A stretch of 64,000 nt of DNA. Origin: Corynebacterium urogenitale (GTDB taxonomy: Bacteria > Actinomycetota > Actinomycetes > Mycobacteriales > Mycobacteriaceae). Position 1 is the stretch's first letter, and each line of letters opens with the position of its first letter. The position numbers and the translations under genes were made by a program. Below are positions 8,505 through 17,152 of this stretch, piece after piece. The stretch is from assembly GCF_009026825.1 (NCBI RefSeq), contig NZ_CP045032.1:434001-498000 (forward strand), in the 5' to 3' direction. The notes under the pieces were generated by a model. It ran no database searches. It was not told the origin of the DNA and saw nothing but the letters and a program-made list of their open reading frames with translations.

Positions 8505-10091
8505 CTAGGAGGAGCCGTGAACCCGCGTTTGCATAGATCCCGCGACACCAGCGGAGCTCGTCTCGGCAGCGCCTTCCAGGCTGCCCTGGGAACTGCCGTT
8601 ACCAGCGTTGCCTACTCCGGCATCGCCAGCCTTGGCTTCAGGCTCCGGGATCTGGCCGCAGGGAGTGGTGGGGTATCCCGCGCCCTCCTCGCCGCTTGCC
8701 TGCGAGTTCAGGACTTGTTCTAGCCACTCGATTGCCGGCTGCAGGTGCGTGACCATAGGGAACATGTGGTCGGCTAGCGGAAAAGCCTTTGGGATGTTGT
8801 GCTCCTGGTAGTACACTTGCGCACCGCCCTCACACCACTGACGCGACATGCGGCGGGACTGCTCCACCGGGATCGTATCGTCAAACGTGCCATGGCCCAC
8901 ATACACGGGCACCTTCGGTGGCTTGTTTCCAATCCGCTGCCCCTCTACAACGCTGTGGATTGGCTCGGTCTGCAGGATTTCGCCGATGGAACGGCCGTCC
9001 TTCGTCAGGTCGCGCGTGTCTGCGTATGCGTGGCGCACCATCGATTGTGGGAGGCAATCGTTGGCGGACTGCTCAAGGAAGAGCCTGCCCTTAGCGTTTA
9101 GGTGCTTCTCCATCTCTGGGCGCAGTTCTGGGTTCGTGTACAGGAAGCCGTTGATGGTGTAGCCCAGGGCCGCGGCCAGTGGTGCATTATCGATGGCCTG
9201 CGCGGTGGTGAATAGGTCTGCTGGCACGCCTCCCGCGTAACCTGCTGCCAGGTTCAACTCTGGTGCGTATTCTTCTGCGAGTTCCAGTGCACTTGCCGAA
9301 GCTCCGCCGCCTTGGGAGTATCCCCAGGTCACGACTGGTGTTTTCTTGTTGATACCAGCTACTCCCAACCCGATTGCTGCGCGCGCCATGTCGAGGGTGG
9401 AGTAGCCCTGGGTGAGGCGGTTCATGTAGGAGTGCTGCGCTGGCGTTCCGAGGCCGTGGAGGTCGGTGAGGGCAACGTTCCATCCGCGGGCGAGTGCTGC
9501 GGCGACGGGTAGGCCTTCGTATTCCAGGCCGTGAACGATGAGTTTGCCTGGGGAGCATGCGTCGCCGGCGCCTTGTGTGCCTGGTGCGATGGTCATGAGT
9601 GGCCGTGGGCCTTTGCCCTTCCATGGCGCGCTGGATTGGAAGACGGTGCCGGTTACTGGCACGGTTTTTCCGTTGGAGTCTGTGGAGACGTAGGCGATGC
9701 GGGTGGCTTTAGATCCTGTCCAGTCCACGCCGGGCAGTCCGAGGGCGAAGGTGGAGGGCTGGGTTTTGATGATTTCGCCGGGCGTGCCCTCGATGTATTC
9801 CTGCAGGCTGCTGTAGAAATCGTCTTTTGCCAGGTCGGTGGATCCTATGGCGAGGGAGGGGCCTGATCCGAGTTCTGCGGCGCCGCGTAGGGAGCCGTCT
9901 GTGCCTTCGTAGAACGATCCGTCTTGTGCTGTTGCTTCTCCAAGTCCGACGCCACTAGCGCCCTGTAGGCCACCGATTGCGAGAGTGAGGGCGGTGGTGA
10001 GTGCCAAGGTGGAGCGAGCGGCGTTTGTGCGTGTAGAGGCTGCCTTTTTGTGGACGCGCGAAAGCTTAGTGTGTGGTGTGATTAGCGTCAT
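8505..10091 (-). CDS. Secreted lipase (LIP family, alpha/beta hydrolase)
   Basis: Secretory triacylglycerol lipase/esterase, 528 residues. A basic N-terminus and a hydrophobic segment at about residues 28-50 form a signal peptide. The nucleophile elbow is GYSQGGG at about residue 255, and the secretory-lipase core shows GTQGAGDACSPG and GHGTFDDTIP (the latter carries the probable acid residue), with a His in LADHMFP near residue 455. The C-terminal 50 residues are low-complexity Gly/Ser/Ala. ATG 10091 lies 8 bp after TAAACT, a likely -10, so the transcript may be leaderless. Lipophilic corynebacteria use such enzymes to release host fatty acids; this fits the acyl-CoA synthetase nearby, but substrate is inferred. 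Confidence 0.85.
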   Translation of the reverse strand: MTLITPHTKLSRVHKKAASTRTNAARSTLALTTALTLAIGGLQGASGVGLGEATAQDGSFYEGTDGSLRGAAELGSGPSLAIGSTDLAKDDFYSSLQEYIEGTPGEIIKTQPSTFALGLPGVDWTGSKATRIAYVSTDSNGKTVPVTGTVFQSSAPWKGKGPRPLMTIAPGTQGAGDACSPGKLIVHGLEYEGLPVAAALARGWNVALTDLHGLGTPAQHSYMNRLTQGYSTLDMARAAIGLGVAGINKKTPVVTWGYSQGGGASASALELAEEYAPELNLAAGYAGGVPADLFTTAQAIDNAPLAAALGYTINGFLYTNPELRPEMEKHLNAKGRLFLEQSANDCLPQSMVRHAYADTRDLTKDGRSIGEILQTEPIHSVVEGQRIGNKPPKVPVYVGHGTFDDTIPVEQSRRMSRQWCEGGAQVYYQEHNIPKAFPLADHMFPMVTHLQPAIEWLEQVLNSQASGEEGAGYPTTPCGQIPEPEAKAGDAGVGNAGNGSSQGSLEGAAETSSAGVAGSMQTRVHGSS

Positions 10092-10099
10092 AGTTGGAG

Positions 10100-10105
10100 A
10101 GTTTA
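10100..10105 (-). promoter_or_regulatory. -10 element of the secreted lipase gene
   Basis: TAAACT on the minus strand lies 8 bp before ATG 10091, implying a leaderless mRNA. No clear -35 was seen. Confidence 0.5.
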
Positions 10106-10389
10106 GGTAGTTTCCAGTATGAACGCATGGAATTCATAGAAACAATTTTATTAATCTATATTCGCGCAGCTAGATTCCAATTTTTAGAAACCCTCACTTA
10201 GCTTTTATTGAGTGCGAGATCAGTTGAGTGGAGCGATTTTCTCAGCTGAGCGAGTGGGGGCAAGTGATCTGTCACGAGCCATGCTGCAGTGCTGCCAGTG
10301 TGTGAATTTGGCCGTGTGGACAGACTGTCAGTGCCAACTAGCGGTGTGCTGGATTGCTAGTAGTTACCGAGAGGGAAGTCTATCGTCTC

Positions 10390-10410
10390 CGGTAGAGCGC
10401 GTCTCTACCG
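10390..10410. promoter_or_regulatory. Short hairpin downstream of brnQ
   Basis: CGGTAGAG and CTCTACCG pair over 8 bp around the loop CGCGT, 131 bp after the brnQ stop. It could be an operator or a weak terminator; there is no T tract on the minus strand. Confidence 0.35.
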
Positions 10411-10541
10411 TGGCTACCTTTGGCTTGTTTTCTGCTGAGAGCTGAGGCTATGCGAGCATAGTTATCACGGTCGAAAGACGTGCTGCCGACTGTCGTTGCG
10501 ACACAGAAAAATCGAGCTGCATCGACCCATATTGGCCGAAG

Positions 10542-11948
10542 TTAATCGTTAGGAGTATTTACATCACTCTGCAGAGATTCATCAATCTCGCCACTGATCA
10601 GCGGTTCGGCTCGGCGCTTGTCACGATTCATGTCGATGGCGAAGGCGATAGCGGCCACGATGAGCGTTGGGACAAGCCAGCCTAGGCCATCAGCGAACAG
10701 TGGAATCCACGCCAAGGAGTCGGCAGTTGACTCAGGGAGAACACCAGAGTTGACCAGCAAATCGATAGTAGAGAACACCAAAGCCACCGTCACTGCAGTG
10801 CGGTAAGTCAGAGGAATGTGGTGATTGCGCACAAAGAGATGAACCAGGCTGACAGCGATCAGGGCGATCGCCGCTGGGTAAATCAGCCCGATGACAGGGC
10901 CAGAGAAACCGAGGATGCGCTCCAAGCCCAGGTTTGACACACCCAAGCCAATGAGAGTGAAAATAACCGCCCAAGTGCGGTAGGAAATGCCTGGCAGGAG
11001 CTCATTGAAGAAGGACGCGGAAGCTGCGATCAAGCCCACTGCAGTGGTCAGGCATGCCAGAAGAACCACACCGGAAAATACCATGTCTCCAGTAGTTCCC
11101 AGAGTCATCTTGGACGCGGTGGACAGAATTGCTGCACCGTCGGCATGGCTCGACTTATTTGGCATCAAGGTGCCCATCACGCCCAGAGCAACGTACACAG
11201 CCAGGAGGAAGATGCCCGCCACGGAGGCAGAGATCGCCGTCATCTTCACAACGTGACGGTGGCGGGTAAGCCCCTGGGAACCGAAGCTGCTGACCACGAT
11301 GATCGCGAACGCTAGGGCTGCGATGGAATCCATCGTGAAGTAACCCTCAAGGATGCCCGCAACCAAAGGATTGCTCTGGTACTTCTCCGCCGTCGGTGCC
11401 GGTGGGTTGTCCAAAGAACGGATCGCAACGAATGCCAGCACGCCCAGCAGAATCAGCAAGATCGGGGTCAACACCTTGCCCAGCGCGTCGGCAACCTGCC
11501 CAGGAAACATCACGATTGCGAAGGCAATACCGAAGAAGACAGTGGTGCACACCAGGCGCCACCAGCCGCCACTCAAACCGAAAGTGGATTCGATGCCCAA
11601 CTCATAGCCGATCGCAGCGGCGCGTGGCATGGCGTAAAAAGAACCGATCGACAAGTATGTCACCACGGAGAACACCACGCCGAACACGGTGCCAGCGCGC
11701 GAAGCCAAGTCGCGCACACCCGAACCAGAAATCGCCACCGCAATAACGGTGATGACCGGGAACAACACACCGGTCAGCAGGAAACCAGCCATAGCGGGAA
11801 CAAAAGAGTCACCAGACTCCACGCCGAGCATCGGAGGGAAGATGAGGTTTCCCGCTCCGAAGAACATGGAAAACAACATCAAGCCGACAGCTAGCACAGT
11901 GGCAACGGGGGTTTTGGGTTTAGACGTGGAAGCAGAGCTAGTGGCCAT
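10542..11948 (-). CDS. brnQ: Branched-chain amino acid transporter BrnQ (LIVCS family)
   Basis: Cation-coupled importer of isoleucine, leucine and valine, 468 residues with about 12 hydrophobic segments. The N-terminal segment SMFFGAGNLIFPP is the BrnQ hallmark, and GSQGLTRHRH lies in the middle cytoplasmic region. ATG 11948 follows AAGGAG on the minus strand with an 11-base gap. A short polar C-terminal tail extends past the last membrane segment. Monocistronic as far as can be seen. Confidence 0.93.
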   Translation of the reverse strand: MATSSASTSKPKTPVATVLAVGLMLFSMFFGAGNLIFPPMLGVESGDSFVPAMAGFLLTGVLFPVITVIAVAISGSGVRDLASRAGTVFGVVFSVVTYLSIGSFYAMPRAAAIGYELGIESTFGLSGGWWRLVCTTVFFGIAFAIVMFPGQVADALGKVLTPILLILLGVLAFVAIRSLDNPPAPTAEKYQSNPLVAGILEGYFTMDSIAALAFAIIVVSSFGSQGLTRHRHVVKMTAISASVAGIFLLAVYVALGVMGTLMPNKSSHADGAAILSTASKMTLGTTGDMVFSGVVLLACLTTAVGLIAASASFFNELLPGISYRTWAVIFTLIGLGVSNLGLERILGFSGPVIGLIYPAAIALIAVSLVHLFVRNHHIPLTYRTAVTVALVFSTIDLLVNSGVLPESTADSLAWIPLFADGLGWLVPTLIVAAIAFAIDMNRDKRRAEPLISGEIDESLQSDVNTPND

Positions 11949-11983
11949 GCGTATCGAGGGCTCCTTAGGAGGTGTTCAAGAAT

Positions 11984-12017
11984 GCGGCACCGCCAAGCTG
12001 TGACTCGGCCGTGCCGC
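11984..12017 (-). terminator. Probable terminator after mutY
   Basis: GCGGCAC and GTGCCGC pair over 7 bp, then after one mismatch 3 more bp, with a 12-base loop. On the minus strand ATTCTTG follows. It lies 18 bp after the mutY stop. Confidence 0.5.
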
Positions 12018-12034
12018 TAAATAATGTAATGGCT

Positions 12035-13198
12035 TCACTTCGGCAGGTGGTAAGCCACCATCCCCTCGGATTCGGTAGCTTGGATCAACCCATCGGCAAG
12101 CAATGAATCCACACAGCGCCTGAGCTGTACCTCGTCCTCCCACAAGTTGACGATGTCTGCCTCCGGCACCGTCGAAGCAACTGGCCCTTTCGAGCCGTCG
12201 TTGCGCAACAAAGCCATGATCCTGCCGCGGACCTGCCGATCAGTGCCCTCGAACTTCTGCACCCGCTTCTTTGCCTGTTGCTGTTCCGTTTCGCTTGGCT
12301 CAGGCTTACCCAGCGCCACCCATCGGCACATATGACTTACGGGGCACTCCTCACATCGAGGGCTACGTGCCGTGCACACCAAGGCCCCCAACTCCATTAG
12401 AGCAGCACACATCAGATTCGCACTATCCCTCAGGCTCGGCGCCTCTGGGTCGGAAACTGACGTAGTCCCAGAGCCATCCCCAGACCCCTGCGGTGAATAG
12501 GTCCGTGACTTTGGGGAAAAGGCTTGGGAAGCGCGCTGGTGACGTCGCGAAGCAGGGGAGGGCAACGCCGGATCGGGATCCACAAAAGGAAGCAGCGCAG
12601 CTACATCCCGCAGATCACGGGCACGAGCCGGACCCTGCAAGAACAAGCCATCGACAAGCCGCCGATAAACACGTCGCACGTTCGTATCAACCACAGGAAC
12701 AGCCTGGCCGAACGCGAATGCCGCCACCGCGCGAGCCGCATACGTGCCAATTCCAGGCAACGCTTCCAACTCAGCCACGGTCGAAGGGATATTCCCTCCA
12801 TGCCTGTCAACACAAGCTTGGGCGCACTCCTGCAAACGCATTGCGCGCCGGGGGTAACCCAAATTCGCCCACTGGCGGATCACCTCTGCCTTCGGAGCAG
12901 CAGCCAAATCCGCCGGCGTGGGCCAACGCTCCATCCACGCTAACCACATCGGCTCCACGCGCCGAACCGGAGTTTGCTGGCTCATTACCTCACTGACAAG
13001 AACCCCATAAGGGCTGGTATCCGGATGGCGCCACAACAAATCGCGAGCATTCCGTGCAAACCATGAATTCAACGCTTCGGCAAGCTCAACGGAGTCAGGC
13101 AGAGCTGAATCAGGCAGAGTTGAATCAGGTAGGCGTGAAACTGGAAGATTCGAGCGGGTCGAAGAAGCATGCGTCTGCGAAGAAGATGGAGGTGTCAC
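12035..13198 (-). CDS. mutY: A/G-specific adenine glycosylase MutY
   Basis: Removes adenine mispaired with 8-oxoguanine or guanine. 387 residues. The catalytic glutamate lies in SEVMSQQTPVRRV (about residue 68), the helix-hairpin-helix in LEALPGIGTYAARAV (about 145-160) and the catalytic aspartate in PVVDTNVRRV (about 174). The [4Fe-4S] cluster ligands are C-x6-C-x2-C-x5-C (CTARSPRCEECPVSHMC). A Ser/Pro-rich insert of about 45 residues sits between the catalytic Asp region and the cluster, making the protein longer than the roughly 300 residues usual in actinobacteria. GTG 13198 lies 7 bp after TACCCT, suggesting a leaderless transcript. Divergent from the carbonic anhydrase gene, as in M. 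tuberculosis. Confidence 0.93.
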   Translation of the reverse strand: MTPPSSSQTHASSTRSNLPVSRLPDSTLPDSALPDSVELAEALNSWFARNARDLLWRHPDTSPYGVLVSEVMSQQTPVRRVEPMWLAWMERWPTPADLAAAPKAEVIRQWANLGYPRRAMRLQECAQACVDRHGGNIPSTVAELEALPGIGTYAARAVAAFAFGQAVPVVDTNVRRVYRRLVDGLFLQGPARARDLRDVAALLPFVDPDPALPSPASRRHQRASQAFSPKSRTYSPQGSGDGSGTTSVSDPEAPSLRDSANLMCAALMELGALVCTARSPRCEECPVSHMCRWVALGKPEPSETEQQQAKKRVQKFEGTDRQVRGRIMALLRNDGSKGPVASTVPEADIVNLWEDEVQLRRCVDSLLADGLIQATESEGMVAYHLPK

Positions 13199-13205
13199 CC
13201 TACGC

Positions 13206-13211
13206 AGGGTA
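13206..13211 (-). promoter_or_regulatory. -10 element of mutY
   Basis: TACCCT on the minus strand lies 7 bp before GTG 13198, consistent with leaderless initiation. Confidence 0.45.
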
Positions 13212-13246
13212 GCTAAACAGAGGGGAGACAGAGCACAATAGACCCC

Positions 13247-13927
13247 ATGACTTCAACCGAACACGGCGGCTACGGCAAGCCAACCCAGTTAAGCCCACGC
13301 GAGGCATGGGAATCCATGGAGCGTGGCAACAAACGCTTCATGGAGTATCAATCCAGCCACCCACGCCAAGACGGGGAACGCCGCGATGCCCTGAACCAAG
13401 GGCAAAACCCCCACGCCGTGGTGCTGGCGTGCAGCGATTCACGCGTGCCGGTGGAGATCGTGTTCGACCAAGGCTTGGGCGACGTCTTCGTGATTCGAAC
13501 CGCGGGAGAGATCACAGACCTGTCGGTGCTGGCCTCCCTTGAATTTGCCGTGGATAGCTTGGGGGTGCCGCTGGTCGTCGTTCTCGGCCACGAGAAGTGC
13601 GGTGCGGTGGCTGCTGCGGAGACGGCCTTGAACAAGGGGGCGATGCCCAATGGCTTCCAGCGAGTGCTCGTGGAGAAAGTGACCCCGTCGTTGCTTAGTG
13701 CACGAGCTAAGGGGCTGACCGGGATCGATAGCTTCGAGCGCAACCACGTCAAAGAGATCGCCAACCACCTGGTGGACCGGTCGCCGGAGATTCGCGAGCG
13801 GATTGCTGATGGCCGGTGCGCAGTCGTGGGGCTACGATACCGACTGTCTGATGGTCAGGCGGAGCCACTGGTGAGTTATGGACTCGAAGTGGAAGGGGCT
13901 CAATTCATGGAGGTTGAGCAGCGCTAG
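13247..13927 (+). CDS. Beta-class carbonic anhydrase
   Basis: Interconverts CO2 and bicarbonate, 226 residues. The zinc ligands Cys62, His115 and Cys118 and the catalytic Asp64-Arg66 pair are visible in ACSDSRVP and LGHEKCGA, with the RTAGEI segment between. It is cytoplasmic; no signal peptide is seen. ATG 13247 is the first start after the mutY divergent region. The neighbourhood (mutY opposite, membrane protein downstream) matches the M. tuberculosis canB locus. Supplies bicarbonate for carboxylases, including fatty-acid and anaplerotic ones. Confidence 0.93.
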   Translation: MTSTEHGGYGKPTQLSPREAWESMERGNKRFMEYQSSHPRQDGERRDALNQGQNPHAVVLACSDSRVPVEIVFDQGLGDVFVIRTAGEITDLSVLASLEFAVDSLGVPLVVVLGHEKCGAVAAAETALNKGAMPNGFQRVLVEKVTPSLLSARAKGLTGIDSFERNHVKEIANHLVDRSPEIRERIADGRCAVVGLRYRLSDGQAEPLVSYGLEVEGAQFMEVEQR

Positions 13928-14035
13928 AGACGGGCGACCAGGGTTGATGTGGTGCGGCATTAGCGTGTGATGAGCGGCATTGCAGAGAACCTGGGTTTAG
14001 CTGTGTTGGTGCACGGTGAGGAGGGCAAACGCCGG

Positions 14036-14041
14036 TAATCT
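14036..14041 (+). promoter_or_regulatory. -10 element of the 14050 membrane protein gene
   Basis: TAATCT lies 8 bp before GTG 14050, supporting that start and a leaderless transcript. Confidence 0.4.
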
Positions 14042-14049
14042 CTGCAGGT

Positions 14050-14748
14050 GTGAGCGACCAGAACAAGAAGAAGCCCTTGCCTCGCGAGGTGTACATGCGC
14101 CGTCGTGTCGCTGCGGTGGCTGCCCTCGTTGTGGTTATTTTGCTGCTGTGGTGGATGATCAGTGCCATTGGCGGTTCCGATGAAGATTCCTCAGCGGAGG
14201 CCACCGACGCCGCTGCGACGACGTCTACCACGCCCGATATGACATCCCCTTCCGAGCCGCCGAAGGGAAAGAAGCCTGAGGAGACCGACGCAAAGGAGTC
14301 CGGTTCCGCCGAAGCTTCTGAGTCTGCTCGGTCTTCGGAGAGGAACCGGAAGGATAGCTGTTCCCTTGAGGATCTGAAGGTTGTGGCTGTGCCTGGTGCC
14401 GTGACGTTTGGGGCGGATCAACAGCCGAATTTCTACGCGAAGATCACTAACCCAACGAATGCCGACTGTGTCATCGACGCCGATGAGTCGCCTCTAAAGT
14501 TCGAAGTCTTCACCTTGAATAACTACGAGCGCGTGTGGGCGGATACTGACTGCAACGACCCGGAAATTACCGGGGAGATCACCGTCCCAGCCGGTAAGGA
14601 TATGAACTACGAGCTGGGAGCTTGGTCGCGTACCACCTCCGCTCCCGATCAGTGTGACAATCGCCAACCGGTCGGCGCCGGCTCCTACCTCCTTTACACA
14701 CACCTCGGCGATAATGTCTCCGATCCAGCTACTTTCAACCTGAGCTAA
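14050..14748 (+). CDS. Membrane-anchored protein with extracytoplasmic domain
   Basis: No enzyme function recognised. 232 residues: a basic N-terminus, one membrane segment at about residues 19-38, a Ser/Thr/Glu-rich linker (about 45-100) and an exported C-terminal domain of about 125 residues with four cysteines (the first in SCSLEDL), likely two disulfides and an all-beta fold. Position between carbonic anhydrase and radA matches M. tuberculosis Rv3587c, also a conserved membrane protein. GTG 14050 is backed by a TAATCT -10; ATG 14095, with GAGG upstream, is an alternative that would remove only cytoplasmic residues. A role at the cell wall is inferred from topology only. Confidence 0.75.
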   Translation: MSDQNKKKPLPREVYMRRRVAAVAALVVVILLLWWMISAIGGSDEDSSAEATDAAATTSTTPDMTSPSEPPKGKKPEETDAKESGSAEASESARSSERNRKDSCSLEDLKVVAVPGAVTFGADQQPNFYAKITNPTNADCVIDADESPLKFEVFTLNNYERVWADTDCNDPEITGEITVPAGKDMNYELGAWSRTTSAPDQCDNRQPVGAGSYLLYTHLGDNVSDPATFNLS

Positions 14749-14766
14749 AGATCTGAGTTGGCGAAA

Positions 14767-14787
14767 GGGGTGCGCTTAGCGCTCCCC
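14767..14787. terminator. Hairpin between two convergent genes, overlapping the radA stop
   Basis: GGGG-T-GCGC, loop TTA, GCGC-T-CCCC. The loop TTA is the radA stop codon read on the opposite strand. It lies 18 bp after the 14748 stop. It has no T tract, so the function is uncertain. Confidence 0.4.
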
Positions 14788-16254
14788 GAACTCTGCCTCT
14801 CGAAGAGCTTCTGCGAGATTCCGTACTTCCACTACTCGGAGTTTCTTTGCTATCGTCCCCGTGAAGTCTGCAGCACCGCAGCCAGCGGGAACGATGGCTT
14901 TTTTGAATCCCAACCGCGTGGCTTCGGAAAGGCGTTGTGCGAGTTGTGGCACGCGCCGTACCTCCCCACCCAAGCCAACCTCACCCACAGCAACCAATCC
15001 CAGGGGCAGTGAGCGGTTTGCGGCGGTCGAAGCCAAGGCTAGAGCCACAGCAAGATCCGCCGACGGTTCCTGAATCTTCATGCCACCAACAGTCGCTGCA
15101 TAGACTTCCTTTTTCGTCAGGTTGAGTCCGGCGCGCTGCGCCAGAACCGCCAAAACCATTGAAAGGCGAGAAGCCTCGATGCCGGTCACATAACGCTTGG
15201 GAAAACTCATCTCAACAGGTACCGCGAGTGTCTGAACCTCGCCAACCATTGCACGTCGTCCATCCATCATGACCGTTACACCAGTGCCCACGACCGACTC
15301 CGTTCGATGGTGAATGAACAGTCCCGAAGGGTCAGCTACCTCCGCGATGCCGTGAGCTGTCTGCTCGAAGCAACCGACCTCATCTGTCGCACCGAAGCGG
15401 TTCTTAATCCCGCGCAGGAAGCGCAGCGCACTGTGCCGGTCGCCCTCGAAATTCAATACGACGTCCACGAGATGTTCGATCGTACGAGGCCCCGCGACCG
15501 TGCCCTCCTTTGTCACATGCCCGACGACGATAACCGGTGTTCCGGACATCTTCGCCAATGTCGTCAACGTGCTGGCCACGGCCTTCGTCTGTGCGACACC
15601 ACCCGCAGCTCCATCGACACCTGCCGCGTACATGGTTTGCAGCGAATCGATGACCAGTAGTTCAGGTTGGATCTCATCAGCCAGTGCCAGTGCTTCACCC
15701 AGATCATTTTCCGAAGCCAAGAAGAGCTTGTCCTCCAATGCCCCCGTGCGCTCCGCACGCTGGCGCACCTGTCCTACGGACTCTTCCGCGGTGACGATCA
15801 GAACACTGCGACCTAGGCGCGCCCAACTGGCCGCCACCTCAAGTAGAAGAGTGGACTTACCCACACCCGGCTCCCCAGCCAAGAGGATCGCAGAACCTGG
15901 GACTATGCCGCCGCCCAACACGCGGTCCAGCTCACCGATGCCACTGGCGCGGTGCTGTGCAAGCTCGGCACTGATTTCCGTGATGGGGCTGGCACCTTGA
16001 CTGTTTGCCACGAGACCCGCAGCCGACCGGGAGTCCTTAGCCGATCGGGAGCCTGTGGCGCGAGCTGTGCCGAGTGTGCCACCGCCCTTAGCTTGCGAGA
16101 GAGCTCCCGGCAGGCCGCCCAAGTGGCGGCGAGTAACTATTTCCTCAAGCGTGCCCCACTCACCGCATGAAGGGCATCGACCCATCCACTTGGAAACGTG
16201 GTGGTCGCAAGAAGTGCAGGAGTAGGAGCTTCCCTTGGTCTTCGCAGGTGCCAT
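14776..16254 (-). CDS. radA: DNA repair protein RadA (Sms)
   Basis: RecA-like branch-migration helicase for recombinational repair, 492 residues. It has an N-terminal C4 zinc finger (CTSCDHHVSKWMGRCPSCGEW, shown here as pairs CTSC and CPSC), Walker A GEPGVGKST (about residue 125), the RadA-specific KNRFG motif near residue 285 and a C-terminal Lon-protease-like domain. ATG 16254 lies 7 bp after TAACAT, so the message is probably leaderless. In M. tuberculosis disA follows radA; here radA instead converges directly on the membrane protein gene. Confidence 0.95.
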   Translation of the reverse strand: MAPAKTKGSSYSCTSCDHHVSKWMGRCPSCGEWGTLEEIVTRRHLGGLPGALSQAKGGGTLGTARATGSRSAKDSRSAAGLVANSQGASPITEISAELAQHRASGIGELDRVLGGGIVPGSAILLAGEPGVGKSTLLLEVAASWARLGRSVLIVTAEESVGQVRQRAERTGALEDKLFLASENDLGEALALADEIQPELLVIDSLQTMYAAGVDGAAGGVAQTKAVASTLTTLAKMSGTPVIVVGHVTKEGTVAGPRTIEHLVDVVLNFEGDRHSALRFLRGIKNRFGATDEVGCFEQTAHGIAEVADPSGLFIHHRTESVVGTGVTVMMDGRRAMVGEVQTLAVPVEMSFPKRYVTGIEASRLSMVLAVLAQRAGLNLTKKEVYAATVGGMKIQEPSADLAVALALASTAANRSLPLGLVAVGEVGLGGEVRRVPQLAQRLSEATRLGFKKAIVPAGCGAADFTGTIAKKLRVVEVRNLAEALREAEFGER

Positions 16255-16261
16255 GTAGAGG

Positions 16262-16267
16262 ATGTTA
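16262..16267 (-). promoter_or_regulatory. -10 element of radA
   Basis: TAACAT on the minus strand lies 7 bp before ATG 16254, fitting a leaderless start. Confidence 0.5.
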
Positions 16268-16450
16268 AGAATGCTCGGGACAAAACGAGTGCCCAGCCGA
16301 AGACAAATACGAATATATGTTTGATTATTGAAATGTGGTGCAGCGCTTCGGAGTGTGCCTGACGGTCAAGTCTGGACCGGAAATACGACGAGGGAGAAGT
16401 CCTCGAAACCTGCAACAACGAAGAAGGAAAACAAGCAGGAAGTAGAAAAC

Positions 16451-16480
16451 CGCTGAAGTAAAAAACGCTGAAGTAAAAAA
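16451..16480. repeat. 15-bp tandem duplication
   Basis: CGCTGAAGTAAAAAA occurs twice in direct succession in the space between radA and the lpqE terminator. No function is apparent. Confidence 0.8.
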
Positions 16481-16501
16481 CCGCCAGGGGATGGGAAAGA
16501 A

Positions 16502-16529
16502 ACTGGGCCGAGCAAAAGCCCGGCCCAGT
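16502..16529 (-). terminator. Rho-independent terminator of lpqE
   Basis: ACTGGGCCG pairs with CGGCCCAGT (9 bp), then one mismatch and GC/GC around an AAAA loop. On the minus strand TTCTTT follows. It lies 23 bp after the lpqE stop. Confidence 0.8.
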
Positions 16530-16552
16530 GGAAGTAGATGCTGGAGAGGTTC

Positions 16553-17152
16553 CTAGTGGGAGTGACCCTCGTGGCTATCCTTGTGGAACTCCTGCTTATC
16601 CACGATCTGAGCGGAACCGTCGCGGTGGAACTCGCCGGATACTGGCTGCTCACCGACGACCGGGAGATTAACCTCGATCACGCCAGTGTCGAAGGTGAAC
16701 TTAGCTGGCTTGGAACCACCAGGGTAGATGTCCTTCGCGTCGCTCAGCTTCGGGGAAGCGTAGGTGTTGCAGGTATTCTTGCCTGCAGACTTGAGATCCT
16801 TGATGACATCAGGGGTATCCGTCACCAGGTTGCAGCCCGGCTCAATAGTGCCCTTGCCCTCCAGAGCAACATCCTTGCCGTCCACCTCAATGGACTCCAG
16901 CTTGACGTCCTGGGCGCCATCCTCGATATTGCCAGCGGTGAACTTCACGTACGTTTCACCATCCAGTCCGATGGAAAGGGAAGCGTCACGCAGAGAAACG
17001 AGCTCAGCGTTACCGTTCGTGCCGTTCACGGCGGGAACCTGGTTAGCGGTCTGGGAAATCTGGCCAGCGCCGCAGGCAGTCAGGGCCATTGCAGAGCCAG
17101 CGGCAACCAGGACGAGTGCGCCGCGAGCGGCAATCGACTTCTGGGACTTCAC
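16553..17152 (-). CDS. lpqE: LpqE-like lipoprotein
   Basis: Secreted lipoprotein of unknown function, about 199 residues. A short basic N-terminus, a hydrophobic segment and the lipobox LTAC place lipidated Cys near residue 24. The mature part has two cysteines (PGCNLV and KNTCNTY) and a His-rich C-terminus (HKDSHEGHSH), so metal binding is possible. GTG 17152 is preferred because GGAGG lies 8 bases upstream; ATGs at 17167 and 17179 would lengthen the signal peptide unusually. Location between radA and carD matches M. tuberculosis lpqE (Rv3584), and the call rests on that plus the lipoprotein architecture. Confidence 0.75.
   Translation of the reverse strand: MKSQKSIAARGALVLVAAGSAMALTACGAGQISQTANQVPAVNGTNGNAELVSLRDASLSIGLDGETYVKFTAGNIEDGAQDVKLESIEVDGKDVALEGKGTIEPGCNLVTDTPDVIKDLKSAGKNTCNTYASPKLSDAKDIYPGGSKPAKFTFDTGVIEVNLPVVGEQPVSGEFHRDGSAQIVDKQEFHKDSHEGHSH

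Larger units (their letters stand above)
10092..10541. other. Intergenic region between brnQ and the lipase gene
   Basis: About 450 AT-richer bases. Visible are the lipase -10 (10100-10105), an inverted repeat TATGAA/TTCATA (10118-10138) and an 8-bp hairpin CGGTAGAG/CTCTACCG (10390-10410). A 77-codon plus-strand frame (10212-10445) has no ribosome site or recognisable features and is not called. Confidence 0.5.

Noticed and set aside
10212..10445. Small plus-strand protein of 77 codons between lipase and brnQ
   Set aside because: No ribosome site, no family features, and composition unlike neighbouring coding DNA.
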